Shown: positions 51,426 to 63,050, numbered from the stretch's first letter. The stretch: 64,000 nt of DNA from Phymatolithon calcareum (GCA_977006965.1 OZ345370.1:620001-684000), one strand, 5' to 3'. Notes: generated by a model from the sequence alone, not told the origin. Program-made: numbers and translations.

Positions 51426-51487
51426 CAATGGAGGCTGTCTACCGCAGTTGCAAAAAAACGTGACATCGCCATAGACAGCCTCCATTG
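51426..51487. repeat. hairpin with a perfect 16-bp stem
   Basis: CAATGGAGGCTGTCTA (51426-51441) pairs with TAGACAGCCTCCATTG (51472-51487) across a 30-base loop. It could be a transposon end pair or a small structured RNA. Confidence 0.85.
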
Positions 51488-52139
51488 TGGGTTGCCATTT
51501 TTGTAGAAAAAATCAGGAGAACTAGGATTCCCGGTTGGACCCGCTATACCTGCGCAACGGAATTTCAGCCCCGAAGCGCGATGTGTGGGGCAGAGCCTGT
51601 ATAACGCCAGAGTTTGACTTTATATGTAGCGATGGATGAGCGGCGTGGAACGGCAGGTGGAATGCGTGTCACTCACCGGGCGAAGACCGAACAGGTCAGT
51701 ACGACGCCTCAGCCAGTGACGTGGGCAAAGCCGGAGGTAGCACTCCTTGCCTCGAAGTGCCCAGCTCAGGTGAAGGACCTAGAAGGTCAATGGCCGCTGG
51801 AGCCGCATCAGTGGTCCCGAAGACCTTCTCTGCGAAGCCAAGCTAAGCCAGAAGTTGCTTTTAGTTTATTATATCTTTGGGACGACGGGCTTAAGTACTC
51901 GTCGCTCCGCCGACAGTGTCAGACGAAAAGCGACCACTGTAAAGATAAGTCCAGATTAATCTATGAAGTGTCATACACAAATCATGACGATGGTCCCTAA
52001 TGGACCAGTGGGCCAGATGGGCTGAAAAATCCCGTAGGTGGCGCAAGTGCACTCTTCGTGGAATTCCGCAGTGACTTAAAATCCAAATGCATTCAACGAA
52101 AATCTCCCTCGACATTTATTATTCCATAAGATCCCAAAG

Positions 52140-52700
52140 TTGCCTTATCATTTCCCCGTATCTCCGTTCATGTCCGTTAATAGCTCCAATGCAGCTCTTG
52201 CTGTCGGTGAACCATCTTATTGTGCTTCCAGATGCAAAGGTGAGCTTCAAAGTTTCTTGACACGCATGAACTGCAAATGAAGATCAAATAGCTCCTGCGT
52301 TCATCGCCAGTTCATTCACCGCTTCGTTTCTACGCATCAGCAAGACCCTCAAACCCCCGACATTAACAGGCATGGTGCTGTACATGTCTAGCATATCTCT
52401 ATCCTCATCTCAAAGAATCACACGTTGCTCTGAGCTTGCCGTTATTGAGATGTATGCATGTTCATCCCCGTCGTCATATGAAAGAGTGATATCCAAAGTC
52501 CTGCCGTGCTTCGTCACGAATTTCGATACTGCTTACTTGTCTTGATTGAGAACGTGGAATAATTCGAGTGTCGCATTGTACCAGACTTCATCCCATTTAA
52601 CTGAGACTCGTTCACCATCTTGGAGATTGCGCACGAATTCAGAGGGTATTTCGCCAACGCTGCCGTCGGTCCATATTTCCAAGTCCGCTGCGCGTATCGA
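52140..52700 (-). pseudogene. RNase H domain remnant of a retroelement
   Basis: The minus strand has AADLEIWTDGSVGE (first catalytic Asp, WTDGS) near 52670 and, about 450 bases on, STIRWFTDSKSCIGAINGH (TDS with the third Asp). Both are hallmarks of retroelement RNase H. They are not in one uninterrupted frame. Confidence 0.55.
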
Positions 52701-52731
52701 GTGATGTATACGCAAACTCCGCCAAATAGGA

Positions 52732-52986
52732 GTGAACTCCAGAGGATTCCAGCCAGCCACTTGCATCAAGATTTTCAAATCGTTGATTCTCCCCAAATGG
52801 GAATATGCCATTCACCTGACCCGGATCACTAAACGTCTGTTATCGGCAATCGAACTAGCAGAAGGTCTTTCTTCAGGTGAGTTTTCGAAAAATATGCCGA
52901 ACATCGAAGGGAGCGGATGCGAGTGCTCTGCCGACTCGCCAGCCCACAGATCAGGAGAGCACACCAGGCTGAAAGGTTCGCCTTAA
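52732..52986 (+). pseudogene. distal fragment of a LINE RT ORF
   Basis: FKSLILPKWEYAIHLTRITK then LLSAIELAEGL matches the 26.3-26.6 kb fragment, here on the plus strand and overlapping, head to head, the RNase H remnant. The pair therefore comes from two insertions or an inversion. Confidence 0.5.
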
Positions 52987-53250
52987 GCTTGGTAAGACGG
53001 AAGAAGTACCTTGAACCAAGGCAGAGAAGAACACCTGGAAGATGAATCAAAGGATATTGGACGTCTGAGAGAAGAATCACCTCAATTAAGCTGTACGTCT
53101 TCTCGCAGCTCTTTGTACAGCTGTCTGTATCGACCTCTGGATGAGCTTGAGAATTCAAGAAGTGAATCCGGGGGCGACAGAGTGGTCTACCAGGGAAGAA
53201 GTCTCAACTATATATCGCGACTTCAGAACCAAACTGCGAAGAATCGTTCG

Positions 53251-53880
53251 CTACAGCCTCGGTATATCTGCAGTTGTACGAATCAGCTTCATCAGACTTT
53301 CCCTTCTCGAACCTGAAGTCGTAGGTCTTTTTAGTCTCGCAATCTTCGTCGAGAACAAATCCCATGCGCTTGGAAACGTTTCCGACGACCATGAAATAGC
53401 TGCAGCGGTTCGCTGTGCCCGCGTTTTGTATGTTTCAAGTCCAATGGCGAGGCGGGATGCCGAAGGGCAATGCGGATTGAGTTTTCTCGCCGTGGTTAGT
53501 AACACCGTAGAGAAATCTGTACACGGCCAGTTTTTCAGATATTCATTATGTCCATAGGTACATTCCCCGAAATTAATAAGAGCAGTAGCCAGTACATCGG
53601 CGATTAAGCAAACTGCATCGCTCCGAAGCAAAGTTGCAGGAATTGAACTGGTCGCGAAACATCTAAAAAAGTCAGTAACTTGGTTTCTGAGTGCAACAAT
53701 AGGAAGACGGTGTCGAAATGATTCATGTGCGCAATATCCAAGGCGGACTTGTTGAGTTGGGGATACAATAATGGCAGATGTATCCGATGTGATGTTCCCA
53801 CGATAACGTGACGTAGATTCCAACCCTGAGTCTTCAGACTGGTCTGAATGATGACGTAGCTGAGGAATAGTGCCGGTCAC
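53251..53880 (-). CDS. C-terminal extension of the KDZ-like ORF beyond a TAG
   Basis: 209 codons in exactly the same frame as the KDZ-like ORF. The 27 codons between (TVNHEQEEIPRCNQAEVSID) are also open, so only the TAG at 53962-53964 separates them. It has no recognised domain; the second half is helical with scattered Cys. It may be the rest of the transposase. Confidence 0.4.
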   Translation of the reverse strand: MTGTIPQLRHHSDQSEDSGLESTSRYRGNITSDTSAIIVSPTQQVRLGYCAHESFRHRLPIVALRNQVTDFFRCFATSSIPATLLRSDAVCLIADVLATALINFGECTYGHNEYLKNWPCTDFSTVLLTTARKLNPHCPSASRLAIGLETYKTRAQRTAAAISWSSETFPSAWDLFSTKIARLKRPTTSGSRRESLMKLIRTTADIPRL

Positions 53881-53961
53881 TGGCTTTGTCGGTCGGTTTC
53901 TATCAATACTGACCTCTGCTTGATTGCACCGGGGGATTTCTTCTTGTTCGTGATTTACAGT

Positions 53962-56037
53962 CTATGATGGAGGACAGGACTGTGAAATTAGCTCAAACAC
54001 CTCCTCGAAGAACTGGCGGACAAAATGTGGCTGGTGCTCATTTACAAGTGCGTTGAGTAACATCTGCGCAGCATTCCAGCATGAGTGCCTCGCCTTTTCA
54101 CTTTCGATAGCAACATTAAACGTACCCCGCTTGTCCGCGTTTTTCGCTGCTGAGAAAAACTTCTCTAGAAACTTTCTGATTCTTGAATTTTGCAGAATGA
54201 ACTGAGGACTTGACGCACCTATCGCAGAGCGGATTGGTATTGCTGGACGATCGAACAGAGGAAGATCTCCCAAAATCCTGGTCGCAGTTTCGTCCATTAC
54301 TATACCTCGTAGACGTCCACTGCTGTCCTCACATTGAGCACATCGAAATAGCTGAGATACTTCCTCATCATCCGGAACGGACAACGTCCGAAGGAATGCA
54401 GCAAACGCAAAACTGGAGCTTCTCCGTGTAGTTTTCAGATCCTCGCCCAATTTGAAAACGTTCAAAGTTGGACAGGACCCGAACACTTTTGAAAGATTGT
54501 ACGCGGTTCGAAATGTCCCCCCAAGACCGGCCGAATGATGAAGCCAAAAGTCTAATTGATCTCTGGAGTACACTGAGCGACTGGTGACAGCAAACAATGC
54601 TGAGTCCGCGCCATCAAAAAATGTAACTTGTTTGCAGGACAAGCAAGAAACGTCCATGAAATGGACTTTCAAACTGCCGTGCCCAAGCGAATGCAATGAA
54701 ACTTCACGAGAAATGTACAAATGATTGGGAATTGACGCATCGGACAAAAACTCAACTTTGCACTTTGGACATGCCTTTAGAAAATCCTTCACGTAGACGG
54801 GATGGCCTCCTTGCTTACAATTACGAATTCGGAGAATCAACTCTGTGAGACAGCGTGCATCAGAGGGACATGAGAGAACTGGTCTCCTTCGAGTGGCTAA
54901 ATATTTGTAGATCGTGTGCAATGAGTAGTCCTCCGCATTGCTTTCACATTCATCTGAATCGCCGTCGTCGTTGTCAAGCTCCGGTAGCTGCGAAGCTGTG
55001 TCCGTTGGACCGCGTATTGCTTCCAGAACAGAAGCCTCATGCTCACAGTGACCTCTTTTTACCGGTGACTGCCGGCAAGATTGGCACTGCAAACGGACGT
55101 CATCATCCGATTTCGATACCCTCTTCGCATTCAGTCTGTACTGAAGCACTGGAATAGCCGTCGTTGGATCGCCATTTAAGGGTGAAGCACAAATTGAGAT
55201 CCAGTAGGTATAATTTCCATCTGCGAGAGAAGCAGTGGGAAGAGATTTGCAGCTACCACTGACTCCCAAAAGCAGACGACTCTTTTCCCCACGAAATGCG
55301 TCTGGTATCCCTACAGCGTCACCGATGAAACTGGAGATGGCATTTTGAACCGAAGGGGTACGCCGAAGATCGTTCGAGTGAATGCAATCGCTCTCACCAT
55401 CCTCCCAACAGGAACAGAACATGTGCATCAATACTTCATTCGCTTCCCTTGTCAGGCAGTACCTTACGCAAGCCGCCCGTCCTCTTCCATAAACCATTCT
55501 CCGCTTCGCCTCAACCAGTATGCATAACGTTTTCGAATTCCATCTGTTAAACTGGGGAAGAGAACATACGGAAATCAAGCGGCGCTTGTAGAAAGCGTAG
55601 AGAACTTCAACAGCGTACATGTCCGAGTTGGACAGCGCATGGTCCGATATCTTCCGTAGCAGCCTTGTGATAGTTGTGTCCCACGTGATGGACGCGTCCT
55701 GATCCTTTCGACGAATAAGCCTCCTTGATCTGCGAGTTCTTGGTGTTAACTCTCTCACGACAGGATTGACTTGCGTTGTAAATGGGACATCATCGGGTAT
55801 AACGGATGCTTCAGCGCAAATTTCTTTCGGTGAGTACGTGTAACCAATTATCGCAATGGGCATAGTATCGTCCTCAATCCGAAATGTCTTGTAGTCTTCC
55901 GGCCTATGGACAGAAATAATGGGCGAAGGCATTCTCGACTTGCCATTCCCTGGTCTCACAACTTCGTAACAGACTGATCCTTCAGATAGAGAGATATGTG
56001 CCTGAGCAAAAACTGTGTTGCTGACAACCGGTCGCAC
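53962..56037 (-). CDS. KDZ-like transposase
   Basis: About 691 codons. The Cys cluster (CQSCRQSPVKRGHCEHE), ACPKCKVEFLSD, the CLSCKQVTFFDGADSALFAV segment and LFRCAQCEDSSGRLRGIVMDE (candidate catalytic Asp) follow the order seen in KDZ (Kyakuja-Dileera-Zisupton) transposases, which carry CxC clusters around a DDE core. A long acidic insert (ELDNDDGDSDECESNAED) separates the N-terminal third. The frame is open upstream as far as a TGA at 56104-56106 and continues beyond it to about 56307, so the true start is uncertain and the copy is probably inactive. Confidence 0.55.
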   Translation of the reverse strand: MRPVVSNTVFAQAHISLSEGSVCYEVVRPGNGKSRMPSPIISVHRPEDYKTFRIEDDTMPIAIIGYTYSPKEICAEASVIPDDVPFTTQVNPVVRELTPRTRRSRRLIRRKDQDASITWDTTITRLLRKISDHALSNSDMYAVEVLYAFYKRRLISVCSLPQFNRWNSKTLCILVEAKRRMVYGRGRAACVRYCLTREANEVLMHMFCSCWEDGESDCIHSNDLRRTPSVQNAISSFIGDAVGIPDAFRGEKSRLLLGVSGSCKSLPTASLADGNYTYWISICASPLNGDPTTAIPVLQYRLNAKRVSKSDDDVRLQCQSCRQSPVKRGHCEHEASVLEAIRGPTDTASQLPELDNDDGDSDECESNAEDYSLHTIYKYLATRRRPVLSCPSDARCLTELILRIRNCKQGGHPVYVKDFLKACPKCKVEFLSDASIPNHLYISREVSLHSLGHGSLKVHFMDVSCLSCKQVTFFDGADSALFAVTSRSVYSRDQLDFWLHHSAGLGGTFRTAYNLSKVFGSCPTLNVFKLGEDLKTTRRSSSFAFAAFLRTLSVPDDEEVSQLFRCAQCEDSSGRLRGIVMDETATRILGDLPLFDRPAIPIRSAIGASSPQFILQNSRIRKFLEKFFSAAKNADKRGTFNVAIESEKARHSCWNAAQMLLNALVNEHQPHFVRQFFEEVFELISQSCPPS

Positions 56038-56307
56038 TGGTCTGGACGGGATCAGTAAATAACGATTTCTCTCCCCGTCACAGACTTCAAGAGACTGCGC
56101 TGCTCACCGGAATGCAATGTTTCCGTCATCACTTCGACCGGCGGGCCCGAAGTACATAGTTCTTAGCGGGCTATACATTGCGCGGAAATGAAAGACTTGA
56201 AGACGAGAGCCGCGATGGAAGGGAAAAGAGCGGGAGGAATCGGAACGGAGATAAGAGCTGACGTTTTGGGCTGAGGAAAATTGTGGATCGCTTCTCGGTT
56301 CTGTCAA

Positions 56308-57448
56308 AGGTAACAGAGCGACGGGAAGTGCGGGAGTATTGGTGAAAACTCAGCAGGACAGATTATCTCCACCAATGGAAGGTACACGTACAGCACGTGT
56401 ACACATACCTGGTTTTCAGATGATTGCATATATTTGCATGCCAGTATTATGTTCTTACCGATAAGGACTTTTTCAATGGTCTTAGACGAAAATCATGGGT
56501 ACGAGTGATACACGAAGACGGAACACATTGCGTACAGTGAACGCAATACCGAAGCTAAAGAATCCTTGACGTTTGAACTAAACGCACTGCAGATAAACTC
56601 CATCTTCCAGTGTCACGTATGTTCAAATTTTAAACGTGAATAATTCTCCGCACACAGAAAAGTCCCTGTGCAGGATTGTTGATATTTAACAAGCTACCTT
56701 CTATGCAGCTCGAAATTTTATGAATCATAGAGAAATGGAATATAAAACTGTTCACTGGTCTTCCCGAGCCCGATCTGACGATCATGTATTCTCTTTGACC
56801 TGGGGAAAAAAGCAAAGTACACGCAAGGGGTTAAAACTGTTGCAATAAGATTCATAGAAGCGCTAAACATGTGAATATATATTCTTGAAATTGTTGGACG
56901 CATTGCAACTTCGAACAAACGTTGTCACAACTACATCGCGAGGAGCAGTGTTAAGCGGAGTTCAGACTGGACTCTAATATGTTGAGTTACTTAAGGTCCT
57001 ATTCGAGAACTTTTCGAACGCACAGACACCTCGAACAAACATCAGAAAACTAAATCTCAACAAGCATCACTATGCAGAGTTTAGATGGGACCATAAGCCT
57101 TTGAGCTTCTTGAGGCTCTTGGGATATGAGAGGAACATGGTCACCAGCGTCTTGTACGCACATCGGCGAAGCCATGTAAGAACAGGAAGGTAGAACCAAG
57201 AAAGTTCTTTCTACATGTAAAATGCACAATTATTGTTCGGTTTTATGGAGGTTGACACTCTGGGGTCAAGATCCAATAATATGATAGATGGACAAATAGT
57301 AGCGTTTTATTAGATGATTGATATGTCAGGTCGTCGTGAGAGTACAATTGCTACAGCAATAACTGTCGCAGTACCAATAGCTACTGCAATAACTCTCAAG
57401 CTCCCAATATACTGGTATTTCGCATTGAGCGCAATCGAAGTCGAGAAC
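56308..57448. other. no supported gene
   Basis: Short frames only on both strands. An ATAC/ACGTGTAC-rich stretch occurs near 56385-56410. Nothing recognised. Confidence 0.35.
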
Positions 57449-57754
57449 TTACATAGTCTGCAGTTCCTCTTGTTCGGCATCTTCCGCCACCCTTTTAGCA
57501 ACAATATCGCTACGTGCGCTTGACATAGCAACCACGACGGTCTTCGCATCCCAATAACCTCGATTAACTTTGAGGAACAAAAGAGACTCAAATAATAAAG
57601 AGGTCATGCTTTGCCTGTTGCTCGCCAATATTCCACCAGCGAGTGAGAACAGACGCTCCATTTCTGCCAATGAACCGATGATGAAATCTAGATTCATGTA
57701 ACGATGTTCAGTACTTCGGCGGCGTCGCTTACGTTTCTCAAAAATCTCAGCCAT
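57449..57754 (-). pseudogene. hAT transposase 2, C-terminal (hATC) part
   Basis: FIIGSLAEMERLFSLAGGIL then RQSMTSLLFESLLFLKVNR is the dimerisation domain and aligns with hAT 1. The coding signal upstream in this frame (NEIDTLTDEER) shows that a single base was lost at about 57872, where hAT 1 reads QRNETDTLTD. Confidence 0.8.
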
Positions 57755-57849
57755 AGATAGTGATCCATCGTCCTCGTCCGCATGATTACCGTTCGCATTC
57801 GTATCAACTGGCTTCTGAAGAGTTGCAAAAGCCGCTCTTTCTTCGTCAG

Positions 57850-58368
57850 TCAGTGTGTCGATTTCGTTCGTTGAATTTTGACAACGCCTGATTCGAAGAC
57901 TGAACTTGGCGAGTCAACGGAATGAAGTGCGATATACTCATTATTGAGATTGCACCCATACATCTGTGCGTCTGGATTACCCTTTTGAAACTCAATCGTG
58001 TCGCCAAGTGTGTCCAACAGAAAACGACAATATCCCAGGGTAGCTCCTCTTCTCTGCAAAGCTTTCGTGACGGTGTTGATACCATTGAGATACCGAGAAA
58101 GCTGCTTGCACTGCGCGCGAAAACGCGGAGTACGCGATATGGTGAGCTCCAGACCGTCGGTATCCGCAATTTCTTCCAGCTCGTTTCGTATGCGGTTGAA
58201 ACGAGTCACCATAGAACACAAACCTGACCAACGCGTAGCAGAAGGGAGTATCGGTGCAATATCAGATGAACGGTACAGCATAGCACGGTTCTTGATACTG
58301 CCTTTGCACTCTCTCATAGTAGTGCGAACAGAATCAAGAGTACGCTGTAAAACCGGAGATGAGACCAT
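57850..58368 (-). pseudogene. hAT transposase 2, middle part
   Basis: 172 codons (LPSATRWSGLCSMVTRF, ALQRRGATLGYCR) matching LHNATRWSGKYSMLERF and ELQRRGATLSDCR of hAT 1. It ends in a frameshift to the hATC part and is in frame with the N-terminal part except for one TAA. Confidence 0.8.
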
Positions 58369-58392
58369 GCCATTAACTTCAAGAGCGAGCTT

Positions 58393-59343
58393 TTAGTTGC
58401 AGCAACCGACGTGTGGAATGCTCATCCCTGTAGCGATGCATTTGTTCAATGCGCAGCTGTCCGCAATCAGACAGACGGCCCATTGATGAACGTCGACATG
58501 GTAGTAATTGAAGATGGATTCCATCTGGCGGATGTGAGTTTCCGTATCGAATGACGTTGCATGCGCGCTCTCGATTTCTCCTTCGGCATCACGTTTCGCA
58601 ATCGTAGAGAAGGACAGCAAAGGCATAACTAGTTCTTCGCGAAACGATGCAAGCCCACCGTCAACGAATTCAACCTTCTTCATAAACACAGCAAATATTC
58701 CCAGAAAGTGAGACCCGTTCTTCGTCCATGCATCATGCATCACAGCGCCTCTTGTTCCTTCCAAGTCCTTTCTCACTCCCATCTCAACTATTTCCACCAA
58801 CTTAAACACCGTCTCCCGGAACGCCTTGATCGAAATGCGCTCGCTGAACTTGCTGAAGTCTCGGAATCGAGCATTCTCGACGTTCGTGATAGGGAGAGAG
58901 AGCGAGACAATTATGTCGATGTAGTGAAACAAAGCACGTTCGTGATCTGTGTTAGATAGGTTCGTCTCGAAGTACGACGAAATTCGTCCATCTTCTCCAT
59001 CCTGCAGTGAAAGCGTTGAACTCACGCGGTACAGTTCCATCAACTTGGCCTCATCGCCACTTGCAACACAAGAAATCAAATGCGAGTATGGGTTTGTCCT
59101 CCCAGTTCCTTTCTCGAAAGATACGACCGGAGGGGTGTTTTTGCAACGGTTCTTTCTCGGGCACGCGTATACCCAGCAACTCATTTCGCGAGCGCTCCCT
59201 TTTCGCGAGGTAACCTTCTTCACGGTGTCAAGTTCTCGTGTCATGAGCGCTTTCACGATGTGTTCTCGCTTCAGTCGTGCGGCCATCGGTCGGTCAGTTT
59301 GCAACCACGGAAGGAGGGGTGTGCACGATGAGGGAATTTCCAC
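58393..59343 (-). pseudogene. hAT transposase 2, N-terminal part with BED-like finger and first Asp
   Basis: The start MAARLKREHIV (about 20 codons in) is the likely ATG. A Cys/His group (CWVYACPRKNRC...PYSHLISC) suggests a BED finger. VMHDAWTKNGSHFLGIF carries the first catalytic Asp. It ends GCCN-stop where hAT 1 has GCTNHKLNLEVNAM, so a His codon has become TAA, and the rest follows in frame. Confidence 0.8.
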
Positions 59344-59862
59344 CCAGTTTCTACCCTTTTGTTTACACTATGACATCTGTTCCACCGTGGAAACGACGCA
59401 TACAGCTAGAATAGAACAGCGAGTTTGTATCGATGCGTGGTACGCTTATCGACAGATATAACTCAGATCTGCTAGCTAATACGTACTGCAATTGTTTACG
59501 ACGGAGCATTTTACGTTGCCATTGGAAACGACGGGCCAATTTACGGAAATAGCAGTATATTGCCGTAAATTGCAGTACCAGTATACTGCTCCCATGCCCT
59601 GGGTTGAGCTCGTTGTGCTCCAACGCACACTATGGTGCATGAAGAAGGACCAAGAAACAAAATATGAATGCGAACGACGCACTCGAGCGTTCGCAGGGAG
59701 AGAAATTCGAATTAAGGAGATATTAGGAGACTAGTAGAGAGATTAATGTGGAAGACAGCGAGAAGCTGCCCAGTTAATCAAAGTGAGGTTTTGGGAGCTT
59801 TTAAAATAAATTAACATATAACCCCCGTATAGAGTCACGCTCGAGAATAAGATCCTCTGCGG

Positions 59863-60840
59863 CTAGTTTTTATCCGCGTCGCCATCCTTTGCTGAGATCG
59901 GGATCATGAGTCTGGTGATTCTATTTTTCGAGGGGTCCTTTCCAATTGGTGGCTGGAATCCATCTCGCGGAAGCGCTCGAATATCTTTGTCAGCCATCTT
60001 TTGGGTGATGGTCACACGCCATGATCGCGTTTGACTTTTACGTTTCGCCGCGCGAGAGTTCATGGCGTCTGTGATAGCGGTATCCGTAACGCTTTTTCCA
60101 GTACTATTGTAGCCTCCCTCTAGCCTAAATCCTGCAGAGCAGTCATTCCAGTTAACGATCAAAGTTTTGAGATCTCTGTGAGTTTCAAGCAGCCGGTGCA
60201 GACTTGGGCAGTTCGTTCCTCGAAATTTCTACTTGCTTGATGTGCGTGTTATTCCCGTGCAAAGCGTAAGCCGCAGCTCCATATAGCGCTACTGGTATAC
60301 ATTTGCTCTTTCTGAATGACTCCACCACATGCGATTCAGCTCCCCAAGTTGTGGCACTTAGAGCGCGCATGAACCGAGAATTTGGCGTGATCTTTTGACT
60401 GATTGTCGAGAAATGCTTCTTGAAGCGTAGACGCTGATCAATATGGACTCTTAGAAATTAGTAGTCTGCCACTGCTTCGATCGGTGCGCCAGATATCATT
60501 ACCTTATGGTCAATTCCTCCCAACGGAGGCTTTCCACCTCGAGCGAAGTCGAAGACTTTGCACTTCCTTCGGTTGACTTCTATGCGGCATCCTTTGGAAT
60601 TTTGCGACAAGATGCTAGAAGCCTTCTTGAGCTTTTCAACGACCTCTTTCGAACTTTTTCATACTGCATGGAAGCTGGTGTCATCGGCAAAATTGATTTG
60701 CACGAGACCGTCGAGATTAACATCCAGATCAGCGATACACAGGTTCCATATAATTGGCGAAAGTGCGCTTCCCTGCGGCAGACTGGATCCGAGAAGTCTA
60801 GACCTGGAGAGAACCCTTGGGGTCTCCTTTCGGTTAGATA
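59863..60840 (-). pseudogene. non-LTR reverse transcriptase remnant
   Basis: The minus strand at about 60690-60800 reads SSLPQGSALSPIIWNLCIAD and, after 20 residues, INFADDTSFHAV, the RT B motif and the catalytic FADD. Downstream come KCKVFDFARGG, a palm/thumb-like stretch and a tail to 59863, interrupted by a TGA, a TAA and gaps. It is a decayed LINE ORF2 belonging to a different lineage from the fragment at 12.0-12.4 kb, whose FADGD is mutated. Confidence 0.65.
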
Positions 60841-61184
60841 AGAGTTACCAACACTTTGATACCATTCCTGCTTCCGTTTGTTCTAGGTATTATTTCATGT
60901 GTTCTTTCCCGGATACCCAATATCAATTGTTACGTTCACTAGGTCTTCTTCCTTTCCATGCAATTATTCTGCACGTTCCAGGTACATATTACATCTTGCC
61001 AGGCTCAAGGGGAACCTTTCCACTTTGTGTGCCACCCTCATCTATTTTAAGAATGGAAAAGTTGATCGAAAGGTATCCTCCCGGATGCACAATAGTTCGA
61101 CTGCAGAGCCACAGGCTAAACGTGCTGTTTCCAGCAAATTATTAGTTGGTTTCTTCTGGTGGACTCGTCTAATGACGAGCGGCA

Positions 61185-61300
61185 GGCAGAGAAGAAGCGT
61201 GCTTAAAATTAGCAAGCAGGACTAGCGCCCTGCAGTAATCTAAGTAGAGTTAAAAATAGAATTACTGCTTACTAGACCCGTAGTAGAAAAAGCGTTCATT
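61185..61300 (+). repeat. second copy of the dispersed repeat of 35.03-35.16 kb
   Basis: Same ordered words (AAGCGTGCTTA, GCAAGCAGGACTAGCGCCCT, TAAGTAGAG) with a few substitutions. Lies just beyond the LINE remnant. Confidence 0.6.
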
Positions 61301-63050
61301 ATTATTATTCCTTCTCGTACTACACATCCATTAGGGGACAAATTTGGGCCGAGGTGGACATCTTATTTTTGAATATATTCTATAGATGTTTTTGTTCAAG
61401 CCACCTTTGAAAGTATGCACTGCGGTTACCGAGCTTCAGCACTCTTCTAACGTGCTTCTACAGTACTCTTAAAGTCATAACAATGGCCAGCGTCCAGTTC
61501 AGTAGAGCATGAGTAAAGCTTGCTCGCCCTGTACAGATAGAGAATGTCGAACTTGAGCAAGGAGCTGTTTAACGAAGAACAACGACACACCCTCCCGTAC
61601 TCCAATTGCTCCTCAGCAAACGATGCTCCAGGGTGTATGTATCTGAACAAGCTCCAAGTTTATTTGAACTGCAGGTAAACGGGTCTTCAATAGGCATCTT
61701 CGTTTTTGGATGCATGGGGGTCCAAACGCTAGAACGAATATGGAAGGTCAATGGAAAAGGGATGACCATCAACGAGATTCTAAAGTCTGATACCACCTTT
61801 GATATTTTTATCAAACCTCTGCTATAATATCAGAGGTATGACAAACGATCAGCCAACGTGACTTAGGGTTGATATCCAAGTTGTTCTTGCTATATCAATG
61901 ACATTGTTCTTCATTTTTGTACAATGTTTTTAAATATAATACCAATTTTCGGAATACAAGTGTAAACGTTATGATTGTAAAATCTTAAGTCCACCAAGAG
62001 GTATATTTCGTCTCTCAAGAAGTGGGATTTTTAAATTTTAAATTAATATTTTCGTATTTATATTATGATTCAATATCGATTATATTCTAGAAAGAGGCTG
62101 ATATTCATTGATATTGCGAAAATTGGATTGATATCTGATATTTCGTTGATATTGAAATATCGATGGTCATTCCTAGCAAGTATCCACTTTTATATTGCCG
62201 TGAGGGTAATGCTTGAGCACTTCAATACGGAACAACGCCCTGTCTCATGGTACATATCTTACGAAATACATTTTTAGCGACGCCGTTCGAGACGCTCTTA
62301 GAGAGGATGATATAAAAATTTAAATTGATCACCTTCAAGATGCAATGCCATCCCCAGAGAGCATTGTTATCTCAAGACAACATGATTATCTCGAGATACC
62401 TTTGATATACAGTATCGACTGATTTGTCAAAATTTAAAGCCCAGTTTCTTCATGGATGTCAGCAAAAACCTAATCCAACGCACATATTTAAAAACGTAGA
62501 TGCTTTGTCAGAAATAGAATCGTCTAGTGCAAAATTCCCGTTACTGGATAAGTAAAAATCAGCCCGAAACGGCGATTTTCGTGATATTTAGACCCCAAAA
62601 TTGTGGTACTCATTTTTCCGCGAAAGATGAGATTATTCTTGTCTTAATGACAATGTGCGTCTTTTGAGAGATCCTAAAGGGAAGGAGGTCAAATCCCACA
62701 GCTGAATTTGCGGATAAATTTTGTCTCGGGATAAAAGAGCACACGTCTTCCCCAAAAAATCTTTCAGAGCTCTCTACCAACCACTGTTACAGGACAGCGG
62801 AAATCTTTTGAAAAATAGTACACAAAGTTTTTGCAACATTCGGGCGAAACATGTTCGGCCCGTACAATGTATTGCTTCCTGAAAGCTAAGTCAAGTTTGA
62901 AAAATAGAAATTTTTGAACTGGTACACAGGCAAAGCACCGAAAGGCACACGTGTAGTTGTAGTACCGTAGTTATCAGCCGAAAAGCTAGGATAAAATAGT
63001 CTATTTAAGAATGTACCCTCCCATCTTCGCACGGCATTGAAGAGATTAGA
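61301..63050. other. no supported gene; ATATC-rich stretch
   Basis: Very AT-rich from about 61920 to 62180, where GATAT/ATATC words recur every 10-20 bases (TTGATATC, TGATATTT, TTGATATTG, AAATATCGATGG). The rest holds only short frames. Confidence 0.5.

Larger units (their letters stand above)
50581..52100. other. repeat-bearing spacer without a supported gene
   Basis: Contains CTACTTGCTGTAG-type words near 50600-50680, a 77-base tandem duplication, two related AAACAATTTGAGA[T/C]ATTA stretches near 51245-51350, and a hairpin at 51426-51487. A 128-codon frame at 51614-52000 is not recognised. Confidence 0.45.
57449..59607 (-). mobile_element. hAT transposon 2 (inactive)
   Basis: A transposase homologous to hAT 1 along its whole length, in three pieces. 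Upstream of it on the minus strand lies CAGGGCATGGGAG followed by CAGTATACTGG, the same word that follows the left end of hAT 1, so the 5' end is at about 59600. I could not find the matching 3' end by eye. Confidence 0.65.
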
